A DNA stretch of 64,000 nt from Arthrobacter sp. ISL-95 (GCF_018613695.1 NZ_JAGGPR010000005.1:124001-188000); one strand, 5' to 3'; shown: positions 16,513 through 25,195, counted from the first letter of the stretch. Notes: generated by a model not told the origin, from the sequence alone. Numbers and translations: made by a program.

Positions 16513-17862
16513 TCAGCCCTTGGGCCGCATGTCGTAGATCCGGCGAAGTTTGCCGTTGGACCGCTCGAGGGAACCGGGCTCAACCACGTCTACTACGCAA
16601 GATGACCCGACGTGAATCTTGATCTGCTCCCGCAGGGTGTGTGCCGCCGTCGTGCCTGCCTCGGTGGGGACGTTCTCGCGGCGCTCGATCTTGACGGTCA
16701 GCGAATCCATGCGTTTGCCCTCGGGGCGGGTGATTTCGAGCTGGAAGTGCGGGCTGAGTTCGGGGATGCGGAGGGCGATTTCCTCGATCTGTGACGGGAA
16801 CAGGTTCACGCCGCGGAGGATGATCATGTCGTCGCTCCGGCCGGTGATGCGGCCCATGCGGCGGTGGGCGGGGCGTGCCGTGCCTGGGAGCAGGCGGGTG
16901 AGGTCCTTGGTGCGGTAGCGGATGATCGGCAGCGCCTCCTTCGTCAGGGACGTGAAAACGAGTTCGCCGGGTTCGCCGTCGGCCAGGACGGTGGAGTGAT
17001 CGAACGGATCGATAATTTCGGGGCGGAAATGATCCTCCCAGATGTGGCAGCCGTCCTGCGTTTCAACAGCTTCGCCGGCCACGCCGGGGCCCATGACTTC
17101 GGAGAGTCCGTAGATGTCCGAGGCCTTGATGTTCATGGTGGTCTCGAGCTCGTGGCGCATTTCTTCGGTCCACGGCTCGGCGCCCAGGACAGCGTATTTG
17201 AGCGACGTGGACCGGGGGTCGATGCCTTGGTGCTGCATGGCGTCGGCGATGGTGAGCAGGTAGGTGGGCGTGGCCAGGATGGCGTCCGGCTTGAAGTCCT
17301 GGATGAGCTGGATCTGACGTTCGGTCTGGCCGCCGGAGATGGGAATGACGGTGCAGCCGAGTGCTTCGGCGCCGGCGTGCGCGCCCAGCCCGCCGGTGAA
17401 CAGGCCGTAGCCGTAGGCGTTGTGGACCTTCATGCCGGGGCGGACGCCGGCGGCGCGGAAGGACCGCGCCACCAGGGTTGCCCAGTTGGCGAGGTCGTTC
17501 TTGGTGTACCCCACCACGGTGGGGCGGCCGGTGGTGCCGGAGCTCGCGTGGATACGCGCCACCTGGTCCTGCGGGACGGCGAACATGCCGAACGGGTACT
17601 CCAGGCGGAGGTCTTCCTTGGTGGTGTACGGGAATTTGCCGAGGTCGCTCAACTCGCGGAGGTCTGTGGGGTGCACGCCGGCTTCATCGAACTTCCGTTT
17701 GTACAGCGGCACGCGATCGTAGGCGTAGGCCACGGTGTGTTGGAGGCGCGTGAGCTGCAGGGCCTCCAATTCGTCGCGGGAGATGGTCTCTTCACGGTCC
17801 AGCACGGCGTCGGTTGCCTTGGATGAGATAGCTGTGGGTGCGGCCACGGTGTTCTGAGTCAT
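16513..17862 (-). CDS. paaK: Phenylacetate-CoA ligase (PaaK)
   Basis: 449 residues from the ATG at 17862; family members have about 430-440. The nucleotide-binding loop is HASSGTTGRPTVVGYT, followed by NAYGYGLFTGGLGAH, the hallmark of PaaK, then YGLSEVMGPG and YRTKDLTRL. It activates phenylacetate with ATP and CoA, the first step of the pathway. The open frame runs 51 codons further into paaI, but the ATG at 17862 lies 7 bases after the paaI stop. The operon order is paaI-paaK-paaR. Confidence 0.95.
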   Translation of the reverse strand: MTQNTVAAPTAISSKATDAVLDREETISRDELEALQLTRLQHTVAYAYDRVPLYKRKFDEAGVHPTDLRELSDLGKFPYTTKEDLRLEYPFGMFAVPQDQVARIHASSGTTGRPTVVGYTKNDLANWATLVARSFRAAGVRPGMKVHNAYGYGLFTGGLGAHAGAEALGCTVIPISGGQTERQIQLIQDFKPDAILATPTYLLTIADAMQHQGIDPRSTSLKYAVLGAEPWTEEMRHELETTMNIKASDIYGLSEVMGPGVAGEAVETQDGCHIWEDHFRPEIIDPFDHSTVLADGEPGELVFTSLTKEALPIIRYRTKDLTRLLPGTARPAHRRMGRITGRSDDMIILRGVNLFPSQIEEIALRIPELSPHFQLEITRPEGKRMDSLTVKIERRENVPTEAGTTAAHTLREQIKIHVGSSCVVDVVEPGSLERSNGKLRRIYDMRPKG

Positions 17863-17869
17863 GGGGTTC

Positions 17870-18340
17870 CTACTTCTTGGAGATGGTGCGGCTGCGGCCA
17901 CGGAACTCGGCGATGAGTTCTCCGCTGGTCGGATCGGAGGAGGTCGGATCGCTGGCGTCGGGCGAGGCCGCGTAGATCTGGATGTCGTAGAGGCCGCTTC
18001 GGCCGGTGCTCGCACGGCGGTTTGCGACGGCGGTAATCACCTGGCCTTGGAACGCGGGCTTGATGAAGTTGATGTCGACGCCGGACGCCACCGTAATGTT
18101 GGCGGCTTGCTTGGGCGTGGGGTTGGCGGGGTTGCAGGCCAGCGCGAAGGCTGTGTCACCGAAGGCGAAGATCATTCCGCCGTGGGCCATACCGAATCCG
18201 TTGAGCATTTCCTGGCGGAGGTGCATGCGGATGGTGGCGTGGCCGTCGTCGAGCTTGAGGACCTCGATGCCCATCCATTCGGACGCGTAGTCGTTCGTCA
18301 GGATGTGGTGCGAAGCACCGGAGAGGGTTGTTTCAACCAT
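17870..18340 (-). CDS. paaI: Hydroxyphenylacetyl-CoA thioesterase (PaaI)
   Basis: 156 residues with a hot-dog fold. The family motif NGFGMAHGGMIFAFGDTAFA carries the active-site Asn/Gly/Asp pattern of PaaI thioesterases. It removes CoA from dead-end ring-hydroxylated CoA esters so that CoA is not trapped. A short duplicated DPTSSDPTSGE lies near the C-terminus, an apparent local repeat. GGAGG precedes the ATG at 18340 and a degenerate PaaR operator lies 25 bases upstream. It is the first gene of paaI-paaK-paaR. Confidence 0.9.
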   Translation of the reverse strand: MVETTLSGASHHILTNDYASEWMGIEVLKLDDGHATIRMHLRQEMLNGFGMAHGGMIFAFGDTAFALACNPANPTPKQAANITVASGVDINFIKPAFQGQVITAVANRRASTGRSGLYDIQIYAASPDASDPTSSDPTSGELIAEFRGRSRTISKK

Positions 18341-18364
18341 GCGTCATTGCCTCCAGCTTTATTT

Positions 18365-18378
18365 ACCGAATGTTCATT
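18365..18378. promoter_or_regulatory. Degenerate PaaR-type operator of paaIKR
   Basis: ACCGAATGTTCATT keeps 11 of 14 positions of the pattern ACCGANCGNTCGGT seen before paaZ, paaA and paaJ. It lies 25 bases upstream of paaI. The weaker match could mean looser repression of the ligase operon. Confidence 0.6.
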
Positions 18379-18448
18379 AGGTAATCCCAGATCGCGCCAC
18401 GTGTCAAGACTGGGCCATGATTCGCCCGCACCTAGTAGCCTCGGAGAC

Positions 18449-19027
18449 ATGCCCGAAATTGAGCTTCCCATCATCACCGATCGACTCATCCTGCGGCGCT
18501 TCGAGGCCGAGGACCTCGAGCGTTTCCATGGATACCAGTCCCTTCCCGAAACTGCCCGTTTCCTTCTGCGCAACGAGCTGACCAAGACCAAGTCCATGGA
18601 AGTACTGGGCCGTTACGCCAACTTCGAGTTCAACCAGGAGGGCGACTGGATCTGCCTGGCGATCGAGCGCAAGGATCACCCGGGTCTGATGGGCGAGGTA
18701 GTGCTGAAGTGGTTGGAGGGGACCGGGCAGGGTGAGCTGGGCTGGATCCTTCACCCCGAGGCGCGCGGCCACGGCATTGCCACCGAAGCCGCGGAGGCTG
18801 TGATGAAGCTTGCCTTTGAGAAACTGGCCTTCCACAGGATTGACGCCAAGCTGGATGCACTCAACGCCGGTTCTGCAGGCATTTGCAAGCGCTTGGGCAT
18901 GAGGCTTGAGGCAACCCTGGTGGACAACTGGCACTACAAAGGCCAGTGGGCTACCGAGAACATTTACGCGATGTTGGACTCGGAGTGGCGCACAAGACAC
19001 CACCCGTGGACGCGGACCATCAACTGA
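18449..19027 (+). CDS. GNAT-family N-acetyltransferase
   Basis: 192 residues from the ATG at 18449, in a frame open far upstream. TDRLILRRFEAEDLERF is the typical RimJ/RimL start, GELGWILHPEARGHGIATEA holds the acetyl-CoA loop (RGHGIA), and AGSAGICKRLGMRLEA completes the fold. The substrate is unknown. The start lies about 7 bases after a TAGCCT box (18436-18441), suggesting a leaderless transcript. It overlaps the end of the convergent GGDEF-EAL gene by 8 bases. Confidence 0.85.
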   Translation: MPEIELPIITDRLILRRFEAEDLERFHGYQSLPETARFLLRNELTKTKSMEVLGRYANFEFNQEGDWICLAIERKDHPGLMGEVVLKWLEGTGQGELGWILHPEARGHGIATEAAEAVMKLAFEKLAFHRIDAKLDALNAGSAGICKRLGMRLEATLVDNWHYKGQWATENIYAMLDSEWRTRHHPWTRTIN

Positions 19028-20579
19028 CGGGCCAGGTTTTGTGGTGCTTCAGTTGCTCGGTCAGCTGCGCTTCGGGTAGTGGCCGGCTGAAGTAGTACCC
19101 CTGGCCGCTGGTGCAACCAATGCTCAGCAGGTAATCGGCTTGCTCCGCGCTTTCGATTCCCTCCCACACGGCGGCCAATCCACAAGCACGGATCAGTTGC
19201 AGGACAGCAACCAGAAGTGCCGGCTGGGCGGGGTCGCTGCCCAAAGCTGAAAGCAGCGTCCGGTCCACCTTGACCGTGTCCACGGGCAGTTGGCGCAGGT
19301 AACTGATGGAGGAGTAGCCCGTGCCGAAGTCGTCAATTTCCAAGCCCACTCCCAGGCGCCGCAGGCTGTTAAGGGTGTAACGGTCAAGGTCGTTGCCTTG
19401 GATGACGGCGCTTTCGGTCAGCTCTAAGACCAGGAGCGACGGATCCAGATCGGCTGAAGCCAAGGCCTCGCGTACGTCCTCAATGAACTCCAACCTTTGC
19501 AGGTCCGCCGCGGAAACATTGATGCGCATGCTGAAGTTGTGGCCCGACGTCAGCGGATCGCTTCGCCATTGCTTCAACTGCTCGACGGCGGTGCGGAGCA
19601 CCCACCCGCCCAGATCGGAAATCATGCCCGTTTCCTCGGCGATGGGAATGAACTCGTCCGGCATGATGATCCCACGGGTGGGGTGGTTCCACCGGACCAG
19701 GGCTTCCACGCCTTCAATCTCGCGGGTGTCCAGCCTGATGATGGGCTGGTAGTAGAGCACCAACTGGGAACCGGTGATCGCCTCTTTGAGTTCACCCACC
19801 ATCTGGTTCCGCATTTGCCGGGCCAGCAGCATGTCCGGTTCGAACACCTTGAGCTTGCCGCGCCCGTCCGCCTTCGACTCGTACATGGCGATGTCCGCTT
19901 CTATCATGAGCTCTTCGGCCCGTTGGCCAGGCTCGGCCATGCGGAGGCCCATGCTGGCCCCGCAGCGGAGATGCTGGCCCTCAATCTCCATCACACCCAC
20001 CACGGCGGCGAGGATCCGGCTGCCGATGGCACTGGCCTCCGCGGGTGTCACACCCGGAAGAAGAACGGCGAACTCGTCGCCGCCCATGCGGGCCACCATG
20101 TCCTGTTCCCTCACCGCCCCGCTGATGCGGGTGGCCACTGTTTCCAGGACTTTGTCACCGATGGTGTGCCCCAGGGAATCGTTGATGGCTTTGAATCCGT
20201 CCATATCCAGCAGGAGGATCGCCGGCCGTTTGTTGCCTTGCTCCCCGGTCGCTTGGGCTTCGCTCAGGGCGGTGGCGAACGCGGAGCGGTTGCTCAGGCC
20301 TGTCAGGGGATCAGTCATAGCCATGTGCCGCATGGCCAGGTGAGCCTCGTTGAGCTGTCGGGTCCTGGCCTGTACTCTCTCTTCCAGTTCTTCGTAGACG
20401 ATCTGGAGATCTTCGGCCAAGAGGTTGGTGCCCATGATCACGGCGTCAATCTCATCGCGAGCATCCGAGACAGGGATTCTGGTGTTCAGGTCACCCGCGG
20501 CTAACCTGACGATGCCCTCAAGGAGCAGCCCCAGACGGGGGTCGTTCGCGGAATACGATTCTGCGTCAGGCATGTTCAC
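19020..20579 (-). CDS. Cytosolic HAMP-like / GGDEF / EAL protein (c-di-GMP enzyme)
   Basis: 519 residues. Residues 18-65 look like a HAMP linker with no membrane span, followed by a short coiled coil. The GGDEF domain has an intact GGDEF (166-170) and an inhibitory RxxD site (REQD, 157-160). The EAL domain has intact EALVRW, ELTES, DDFGTGYSS, KVDR and a GQGYYFSRPL end, so diguanylate cyclase and phosphodiesterase activity are both possible. The start overlaps the stop of the TPR-like gene by four bases (ATGA), so the two proteins are made together and probably interact. Confidence 0.93.
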   Translation of the reverse strand: MNMPDAESYSANDPRLGLLLEGIVRLAAGDLNTRIPVSDARDEIDAVIMGTNLLAEDLQIVYEELEERVQARTRQLNEAHLAMRHMAMTDPLTGLSNRSAFATALSEAQATGEQGNKRPAILLLDMDGFKAINDSLGHTIGDKVLETVATRISGAVREQDMVARMGGDEFAVLLPGVTPAEASAIGSRILAAVVGVMEIEGQHLRCGASMGLRMAEPGQRAEELMIEADIAMYESKADGRGKLKVFEPDMLLARQMRNQMVGELKEAITGSQLVLYYQPIIRLDTREIEGVEALVRWNHPTRGIIMPDEFIPIAEETGMISDLGGWVLRTAVEQLKQWRSDPLTSGHNFSMRINVSAADLQRLEFIEDVREALASADLDPSLLVLELTESAVIQGNDLDRYTLNSLRRLGVGLEIDDFGTGYSSISYLRQLPVDTVKVDRTLLSALGSDPAQPALLVAVLQLIRACGLAAVWEGIESAEQADYLLSIGCTSGQGYYFSRPLPEAQLTEQLKHHKTWPVS

Positions 20580-21643
20580 TCCCCGTGTGGCCCGCTCCGG
20601 CGCCCGACGCTCTGCCGAAGATGCTCGCGGACGGCCGCACTGCGCTCAGGTAAGGCCGCTTGTTCGAAGAGTTTTGCTGCTTTTTCGAAAGCGACAACGC
20701 TTTCATCAATTCGTTGGGATGCCAGCAAAGTCCGGCCGAAAAGGAAATGAGTTTCGGCGGACGTTTGAGTGGCCAGAATGGATGAGCGGGTGCAAAGCGG
20801 TTCAAGGATCGCCAAGGCTTCCTGCATATCCCCGGCGAGATAATTCCAATGGGCGCGGACCAAGGACATTTCCAGATGATCCCGCTCGGATCCGCCCACA
20901 ATGTCCGTGGCGAGCTCTGCCCTCTCAATGCAGCGAAGGGTGGCCGCATCAGCGACTTTTGCCTGCAGTCGCATTTCGGCGGAGGCGCGGTTGAAGCGTG
21001 CCCATAAATCAACGTCCTTTGACGGTGAAAGCCTTTCCGCAGCAAGATCGTGATACCGGCCCCCATCCGTTACCCGGTCTGCCAGGAACGCTACGTTGCC
21101 GATCACCCAGTAACCCTTGCCCGCGGTGTCTTCATCAACGTCATCGGTAATCAAAGTTTCCAAAACAAGACATTCCCGCCATGCATCATCCAGCAGCCGG
21201 CTCTCAGCCAGGGCGGCGATCAAGGCGCGCTGGGCCAGGACGTGAACGTAGAGGAGATCAGGGTCCGTGGCGGCGAGTTTTGCCGCGTCGGCTGCCATGG
21301 TTGCTGCTTCGGCCAACCGGCCGAGGCCTTGCAGCCCAATGGCCACCATGGTTCCTGCTTTGGCACCGAGCTCCGGGGAGGAAACGGTAAGACTGTGATC
21401 ATTCAGGGCGGAGGCCAGTGCCAGGTATTCTTCGATGTTTCCTTGATCGCGGAGGCACTCCGCCTGCAAGTAACGCATGTTCCACCAGGCGGCGTCGTCG
21501 CCGGCGTCGCGGGCTAGCCCGGCAGCCTCTGCAGCCAGCCTGAAAGCTTCGTCAAAATCCCGCGCCTTCCATTTAGCGCGTGCGTTGAGTCCGGCAACAA
21601 GGTGGGGGGCCAGGTGGGGACTCTGCATGTGCCCATTATCCAT
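20576..21643 (-). CDS. TPR-like helical repeat protein coupled to the GGDEF-EAL gene
   Basis: 355 residues made of alpha-helical pairs with TPR character throughout (for example ARAKWKARDFDEAFRLAAEA and GLGRLAEAATMAADAAKLAA). No helix-turn-helix or enzyme domain is visible. Its stop overlaps the start of the c-di-GMP enzyme, and a divergent gene encodes a short secreted peptide. TPR folds bind peptides in several bacterial signalling systems (RRNPP regulators of Firmicutes), so a peptide-sensing partner is a reasonable inference, not proven. The start may be at 21643 or the next ATG at 21628; neither has a clear ribosome binding site. Confidence 0.75.
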   Translation of the reverse strand: MDNGHMQSPHLAPHLVAGLNARAKWKARDFDEAFRLAAEAAGLARDAGDDAAWWNMRYLQAECLRDQGNIEEYLALASALNDHSLTVSSPELGAKAGTMVAIGLQGLGRLAEAATMAADAAKLAATDPDLLYVHVLAQRALIAALAESRLLDDAWRECLVLETLITDDVDEDTAGKGYWVIGNVAFLADRVTDGGRYHDLAAERLSPSKDVDLWARFNRASAEMRLQAKVADAATLRCIERAELATDIVGGSERDHLEMSLVRAHWNYLAGDMQEALAILEPLCTRSSILATQTSAETHFLFGRTLLASQRIDESVVAFEKAAKLFEQAALPERSAAVREHLRQSVGRRSGPHGE

Positions 21644-21663
21644 GTCAACGCGGAAGAAAAGCT

Positions 21664-21697
21664 CGTATAGTTTGCCCCGTGACTTTATTCAAGTCAC
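21664..21697 (-). promoter_or_regulatory. Promoter of the TPR/GGDEF-EAL operon with a perfect inverted repeat
   Basis: On the minus strand TTGAAT (21687-21692) and TATACG (21664-21669) are separated by 17 bp, a normal -35/-10 pair. GTGACTT (21679-21685) and AAGTCAC (21691-21697) form a perfect 7-bp inverted repeat around five bases and cover the -35 box. It lies between the TPR gene and the divergent peptide gene and may be an operator for both. Confidence 0.6.
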
Positions 21698-21735
21698 AGT
21701 CAACAAATTCGCATCAGTACGAAAGGGCATAGCGG

Positions 21736-21906
21736 ATGAAAAAATTTGCGGCAACCCTGCTCATGGCGGCGGTTCTGGCAGTAACCGGATTTGCTGCCCC
21801 GGCCAATGCCGAGCCTACGCAGGACAGCACGGCAATCGGCTGGTGGCCGAACAGCACCACCACAGGTAAGACGAACACCACCAGCATCGGTTGGTGGCCG
21901 AACTAA
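21736..21906 (+). CDS. Small secreted peptide with duplicated IGWWPN motif
   Basis: 56 residues, too short for many gene finders. A clear signal peptide (MKKFAATLL start, hydrophobic core, ANA cleavage site at residue 25) leaves about 31 residues containing IGWWPN twice, at 34-39 and 51-56, the second at the very C-terminus, joined by a Ser/Thr/Gly-rich linker. GAAAGGG stands 8 bases before the ATG and a strong terminator follows, so this is a real, separately expressed gene. It is divergent from the TPR/GGDEF-EAL operon. A precursor of an extracellular signal peptide is the leading hypothesis; a small cell-wall or antimicrobial peptide is possible. Confidence 0.8.
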   Translation: MKKFAATLLMAAVLAVTGFAAPANAEPTQDSTAIGWWPNSTTTGKTNTTSIGWWPN

Positions 21907-21946
21907 ACATTGGGGGAGCGCCTCTCAAGGCCTCTTGAGCTGAATT

Positions 21947-21983
21947 GATGCCCCGGGCTGCTGCCCGGGGCATCATTTTTGTT
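21947..21983 (+). terminator. Rho-independent terminator of the peptide gene
   Basis: GATGCCCCGGG and CCCGGGGCATC form a perfect 11-bp stem with a 6-base loop (21947-21974), followed by a T-rich run to 21983. It also faces the end of the histidine kinase gene from the other side. Confidence 0.9.
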
Positions 21984-22106
21984 TCGCCGGATGTCGAGCA
22001 TTAGTGACTGCCGCCTTTCTAGGGCCCGGCATTGACACGGATGTCACAGCCGCAGCGCGTGGCCGCTCGGCCGTCGGGGTGCCGCCTGCCGCCACTGCCA
22101 AAGAAT

Positions 22107-23750
22107 CTACGGGCCGCCCACCGGCAGTTCCACCGACACCGTGGTTCCGGATCCCAGGGTGGAGTCGAAGATCATGCGTCCCATGTGGCGGCTGATGATG
22201 TCGTTGGCTATTGCCAGCCCCAGTCCGCTGCCGGGCACTGCCGCTGAGGTGGCATTGGAGGCGCGGTAGAACCGGGTCAGGATGTGGGGGAGATCGTGCT
22301 CCGGGATGCCCAGGCCGTTGTCGGCAATCCGGACGAGGGCTGCGGGACCACCATCCTCGGACGCTGACATGGCGCTGGTGATGCCAACGCGGCCGCCCTC
22401 CGGAGTGAACTTGATGGCGTTGGCCACGATGTTGGTGAACACCTGTTCCAGCTTGGCCTCATCTGCCGTGACCTCAATGTCCTCGGTGGCCTCCGTGAAG
22501 GATACGGAGACGTGGCGCGATTCTGCCAGTGGCCGGAGCGTTGCCACCACCACTTGGAGGAGTTTGTCTATGTCAACCGGCTTGAGGTCAAGGTTGCTGC
22601 CGTCCTGCATAGAGACTGTGAGCATGTCCTCGATGAGCCTGCGCAGGCGGTCCGAGTTCCGGGCAATGACTTCCAACATTTTTCTGATGCCGTCCGGAAC
22701 CGGACCGCCGGAACCGTCCTGGATCATATCCAGGTACGCGGTGATGGAGGTCAGAGGGGTCCGCAGCTCATGGTTCACGGTGGCCAGGAAATCCGTTTTC
22801 GCCTTGTCCAGTTGCCTCAACTGATGCAGGACCCGCTGTTGGGCGCTGATGAGGTGGCCTTGGATGAGGCCGTGGGCTACGTTCCCGGCAACGTGCTGCA
22901 TCAAGGCTATCTCCGGGCGGGTCCAATGGTGAGGTTCCTGCACGGTGGACAAGAGGATGATTCCCATGGCGGAAGCGCCTTCACCAACGGGGATCAGCAC
23001 AGTGGATACAGGCTTCAGTTCGCCGGACCATTCCATCAGAGCCTTGGCGATCTTTGAACCGGGGTCTTCCCGGTGGTCCGCCACGGCGAGGACGTCGGCG
23101 TCGGCCCACAACCTGTTGGCGGTCTCGGCGATGACGTTCTCGCTTTCGCCCAAGCGGGCAGGCAGCAGCGGAAGGCCCGGACGGTTCCATTGCGCGCGGA
23201 TACTGGGGACCCGTTCATCGCGGAAGGTGGCAAACCACACGTGGTCCACGCCCAATGCCCGGCCAAATCCTCGAACCACGTGCTCTGCGATCAGCTGGGG
23301 CTCGTTGGTCTGCCGGATTGCCGACGAGACGTTGCGGAGGCTTTCCCGCAGTGCTTCGATTTCTGCACGGGAGCGCGCACGTTCGCGTGCACGTCCAATC
23401 AGGGTTTCAACCCGGTGGACAAGTTCCCCGGGACGCACCGGGCTGATGACGTAGTCCGCTACATGCCAGGACTCCACTTCTTCCAGGTCCACGGATTCCT
23501 GCTCATCCAGAAGCAGCAGCACCGGGACGCCGTGGCTGCCTAGTCCGTGGGCGAGGGAGTTCTCTGCCACCACCGCTGTGGGGCGGTGCTGCTGAAGATG
23601 CAGGGCCATGGAGGCAGTGTCCGTGGCAGGAAAAACCCGGAAGCCCACAGCTTCAAGCGCGGATGTAGTGGCCGCCAAGCGGTCATGATTTGAGTCCGCC
23701 ACGACAGCTGAACGCGAGGCATGCTGTTCCCCGGCAACGGTCTCGCCCAC
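22107..23750 (-). CDS. Sensor histidine kinase with pseudo-receiver and GAF domains
   Basis: 547 residues and no membrane span. Residues 12-118 resemble a response-regulator receiver, but the phosphate-accepting aspartate position has glutamate (E63, in VVAENSL) and the acidic pair and lysine are missing, so it is a pseudo-receiver. A GAF-like domain follows (about 145-300). The kinase core has the phosphorylated histidine H327 in TVNHELRTPLTS, the N box NIVANAIKFTPEGG, DNGLGIP and GSGLGLAI. The GTG at 23750 has GGAAGGGG upstream. No response regulator lies beside it, so its partner is unknown. Confidence 0.9.
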   Translation of the reverse strand: MGETVAGEQHASRSAVVADSNHDRLAATTSALEAVGFRVFPATDTASMALHLQQHRPTAVVAENSLAHGLGSHGVPVLLLLDEQESVDLEEVESWHVADYVISPVRPGELVHRVETLIGRARERARSRAEIEALRESLRNVSSAIRQTNEPQLIAEHVVRGFGRALGVDHVWFATFRDERVPSIRAQWNRPGLPLLPARLGESENVIAETANRLWADADVLAVADHREDPGSKIAKALMEWSGELKPVSTVLIPVGEGASAMGIILLSTVQEPHHWTRPEIALMQHVAGNVAHGLIQGHLISAQQRVLHQLRQLDKAKTDFLATVNHELRTPLTSITAYLDMIQDGSGGPVPDGIRKMLEVIARNSDRLRRLIEDMLTVSMQDGSNLDLKPVDIDKLLQVVVATLRPLAESRHVSVSFTEATEDIEVTADEAKLEQVFTNIVANAIKFTPEGGRVGITSAMSASEDGGPAALVRIADNGLGIPEHDLPHILTRFYRASNATSAAVPGSGLGLAIANDIISRHMGRMIFDSTLGSGTTVSVELPVGGP

Positions 23751-23968
23751 TGAGCCCCTTCCGATCCACCATTCGTCCGCGATAATTCAGGATTTGGCAA
23801 CACACTATCAGCGGCATCGGGGCCAGTGGCCGCCCGAGTGGAAATGGGCTTTTTGAGTCGTGGGACACATCTTTACTTTGGCTCCGGGATTAGACAGCCT
23901 TGGGGGAGTGGCTGTGGGGGACCCATTCCGGTTTTCCTTGCAGCTGTCCTGAATGTGCGAGGAGAATT

Positions 23969-24352
23969 GTGGATCACCCAGTTACACCGCAAGACCACCA
24001 AGAGGTGACGTTCGAGTTGAAACTCGAAGAGCCCGGAATCCTGCGCTTGACGTGGCCGCGTGGCGCCAGGATCAAGGAACCGGACGCTCAGCGGGCCATG
24101 GACAAGGTCAATGAACTGTGCGGAACGGACCGGCACCCCATGATTGTTGACATGGCAACTACGGATGACGTCACCAGGGGCGCCAGATCAGTCTTTGCTA
24201 AACCTTGCCAGGCTTCCCGGATCGCCCTCTGGGGCTCGTCCCCGGTGGACAGGGTCATTGCCAACTTCTTCCTGGGCATTATGAAGCCGCCGTGCCCTAC
24301 CAAGTTCTTCACCTCCGAAACAGAAGCACTGGAGTGGCTGGTGGAGGGCTAA
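23969..24352 (+). CDS. STAS/SpoIIAA-like small protein
   Basis: 127 residues. The pattern FELKLEEPGILRLTWPRG, then HPMIVDMATTDDVTRGARSV and RIALWGSSPVDRVIANFF, resembles the STAS-like actinobacterial family (beta-strand, central acidic loop, helix). No serine phosphorylation site is certain. I start at the GTG at 23969 because GAGGAG lies just before it; the frame is open further upstream. It runs divergent from the histidine kinase and may take part in the same signalling, which is an inference from position. Confidence 0.7.
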   Translation: MDHPVTPQDHQEVTFELKLEEPGILRLTWPRGARIKEPDAQRAMDKVNELCGTDRHPMIVDMATTDDVTRGARSVFAKPCQASRIALWGSSPVDRVIANFFLGIMKPPCPTKFFTSETEALEWLVEG

Positions 24353-24371
24353 CCCCCCATATATTTGGAGG

Positions 24372-25184
24372 ATGTTCTCCGCGCTCAAAAAGTACCTGCT
24401 GATCCCCCGGCTCATCAGGCTATCCTCGGCAGCCCCCAAGGACCCGCTCACGGCTTGGGACAGGTACTGGGGCAATGTCCGTTCAACCGGTGCTACCGGC
24501 GATGTTTTGTGGGATTCGGGAAGCGCCCATGAACTGACCGGCTACCTTCCCCTCTTGAAGCAGTTGGATCCCACTATCCCCATAGTGGATGTCGGGTGCG
24601 GCAACGGCAGTTTTACCCGGCTTTTGGCTCAACATTTTCCTCACGCGCTGGGTCTGGATTACTCCGCCAACGCAGTGGACCGCGCCCGGCGGGAGGCATT
24701 GGGAATCACGACGGCGTCGTTCGCCGTGTGCGACATGACGGCACCTGACGCCGTGCGGACTGTGGAAACGGCGCTCGAAGCTGCGGGCTGGACCGGCAAC
24801 GCAAACGTCTTCATACGTGGGGTTCTGCACGTATTGGACCGCAGCGGCCGGTTCGCTTTGGCCGCAAACCTCCTTCCCGTCGTCGGGACCCGCGGTGGCG
24901 TTTTCCTGGCCGAGACCAACTTCCCGGGCACCCCTGTGGACTACGTCAGCCACCTCGGTGCCACACGAAAGTCAATTCCCACGCCGCTTGAGGGTGCCAT
25001 TCGGGGACTGCCGATGCCTGGCCGTTTCGGTGCCGCGCAACGGGCCAAGACCTTCCCGACGGCGGATTGGAACCTTGTGGAGGAAGGCTCAGCGAGCATC
25101 GAGACGCGCCCGTTGAGCAATCCGACGTCTCCGGATCTCATTCCGGGCTACTACGCTCTGCTCCGGGCCCGCCGCCAACACTGA
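24372..25184 (+). CDS. Class I SAM-dependent methyltransferase
   Basis: 270 residues. The SAM-binding motif I is VDVGCGNGSFTRLL, followed by LGLDYSANAVDRAR (motif II acidic residue) and AVCDMTAPD. The substrate is unknown. The ATG at 24372 lies 6 bases after TATATT (24360-24365), so a leaderless transcript fits better than the GGAGG that touches the start codon. It ends at a strong bidirectional terminator shared with the convergent peptidase gene. Confidence 0.85.
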   Translation: MFSALKKYLLIPRLIRLSSAAPKDPLTAWDRYWGNVRSTGATGDVLWDSGSAHELTGYLPLLKQLDPTIPIVDVGCGNGSFTRLLAQHFPHALGLDYSANAVDRARREALGITTASFAVCDMTAPDAVRTVETALEAAGWTGNANVFIRGVLHVLDRSGRFALAANLLPVVGTRGGVFLAETNFPGTPVDYVSHLGATRKSIPTPLEGAIRGLPMPGRFGAAQRAKTFPTADWNLVEEGSASIETRPLSNPTSPDLIPGYYALLRARRQH

Positions 25185-25195
25185 GAATTTTGTTC

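Noticed and set aside
16864..17826. 320-residue reading frame opposite paaK
   Set aside because: Its translation is a Gly/Ala/Val/Arg-rich shadow of paaK with no homologous pattern.
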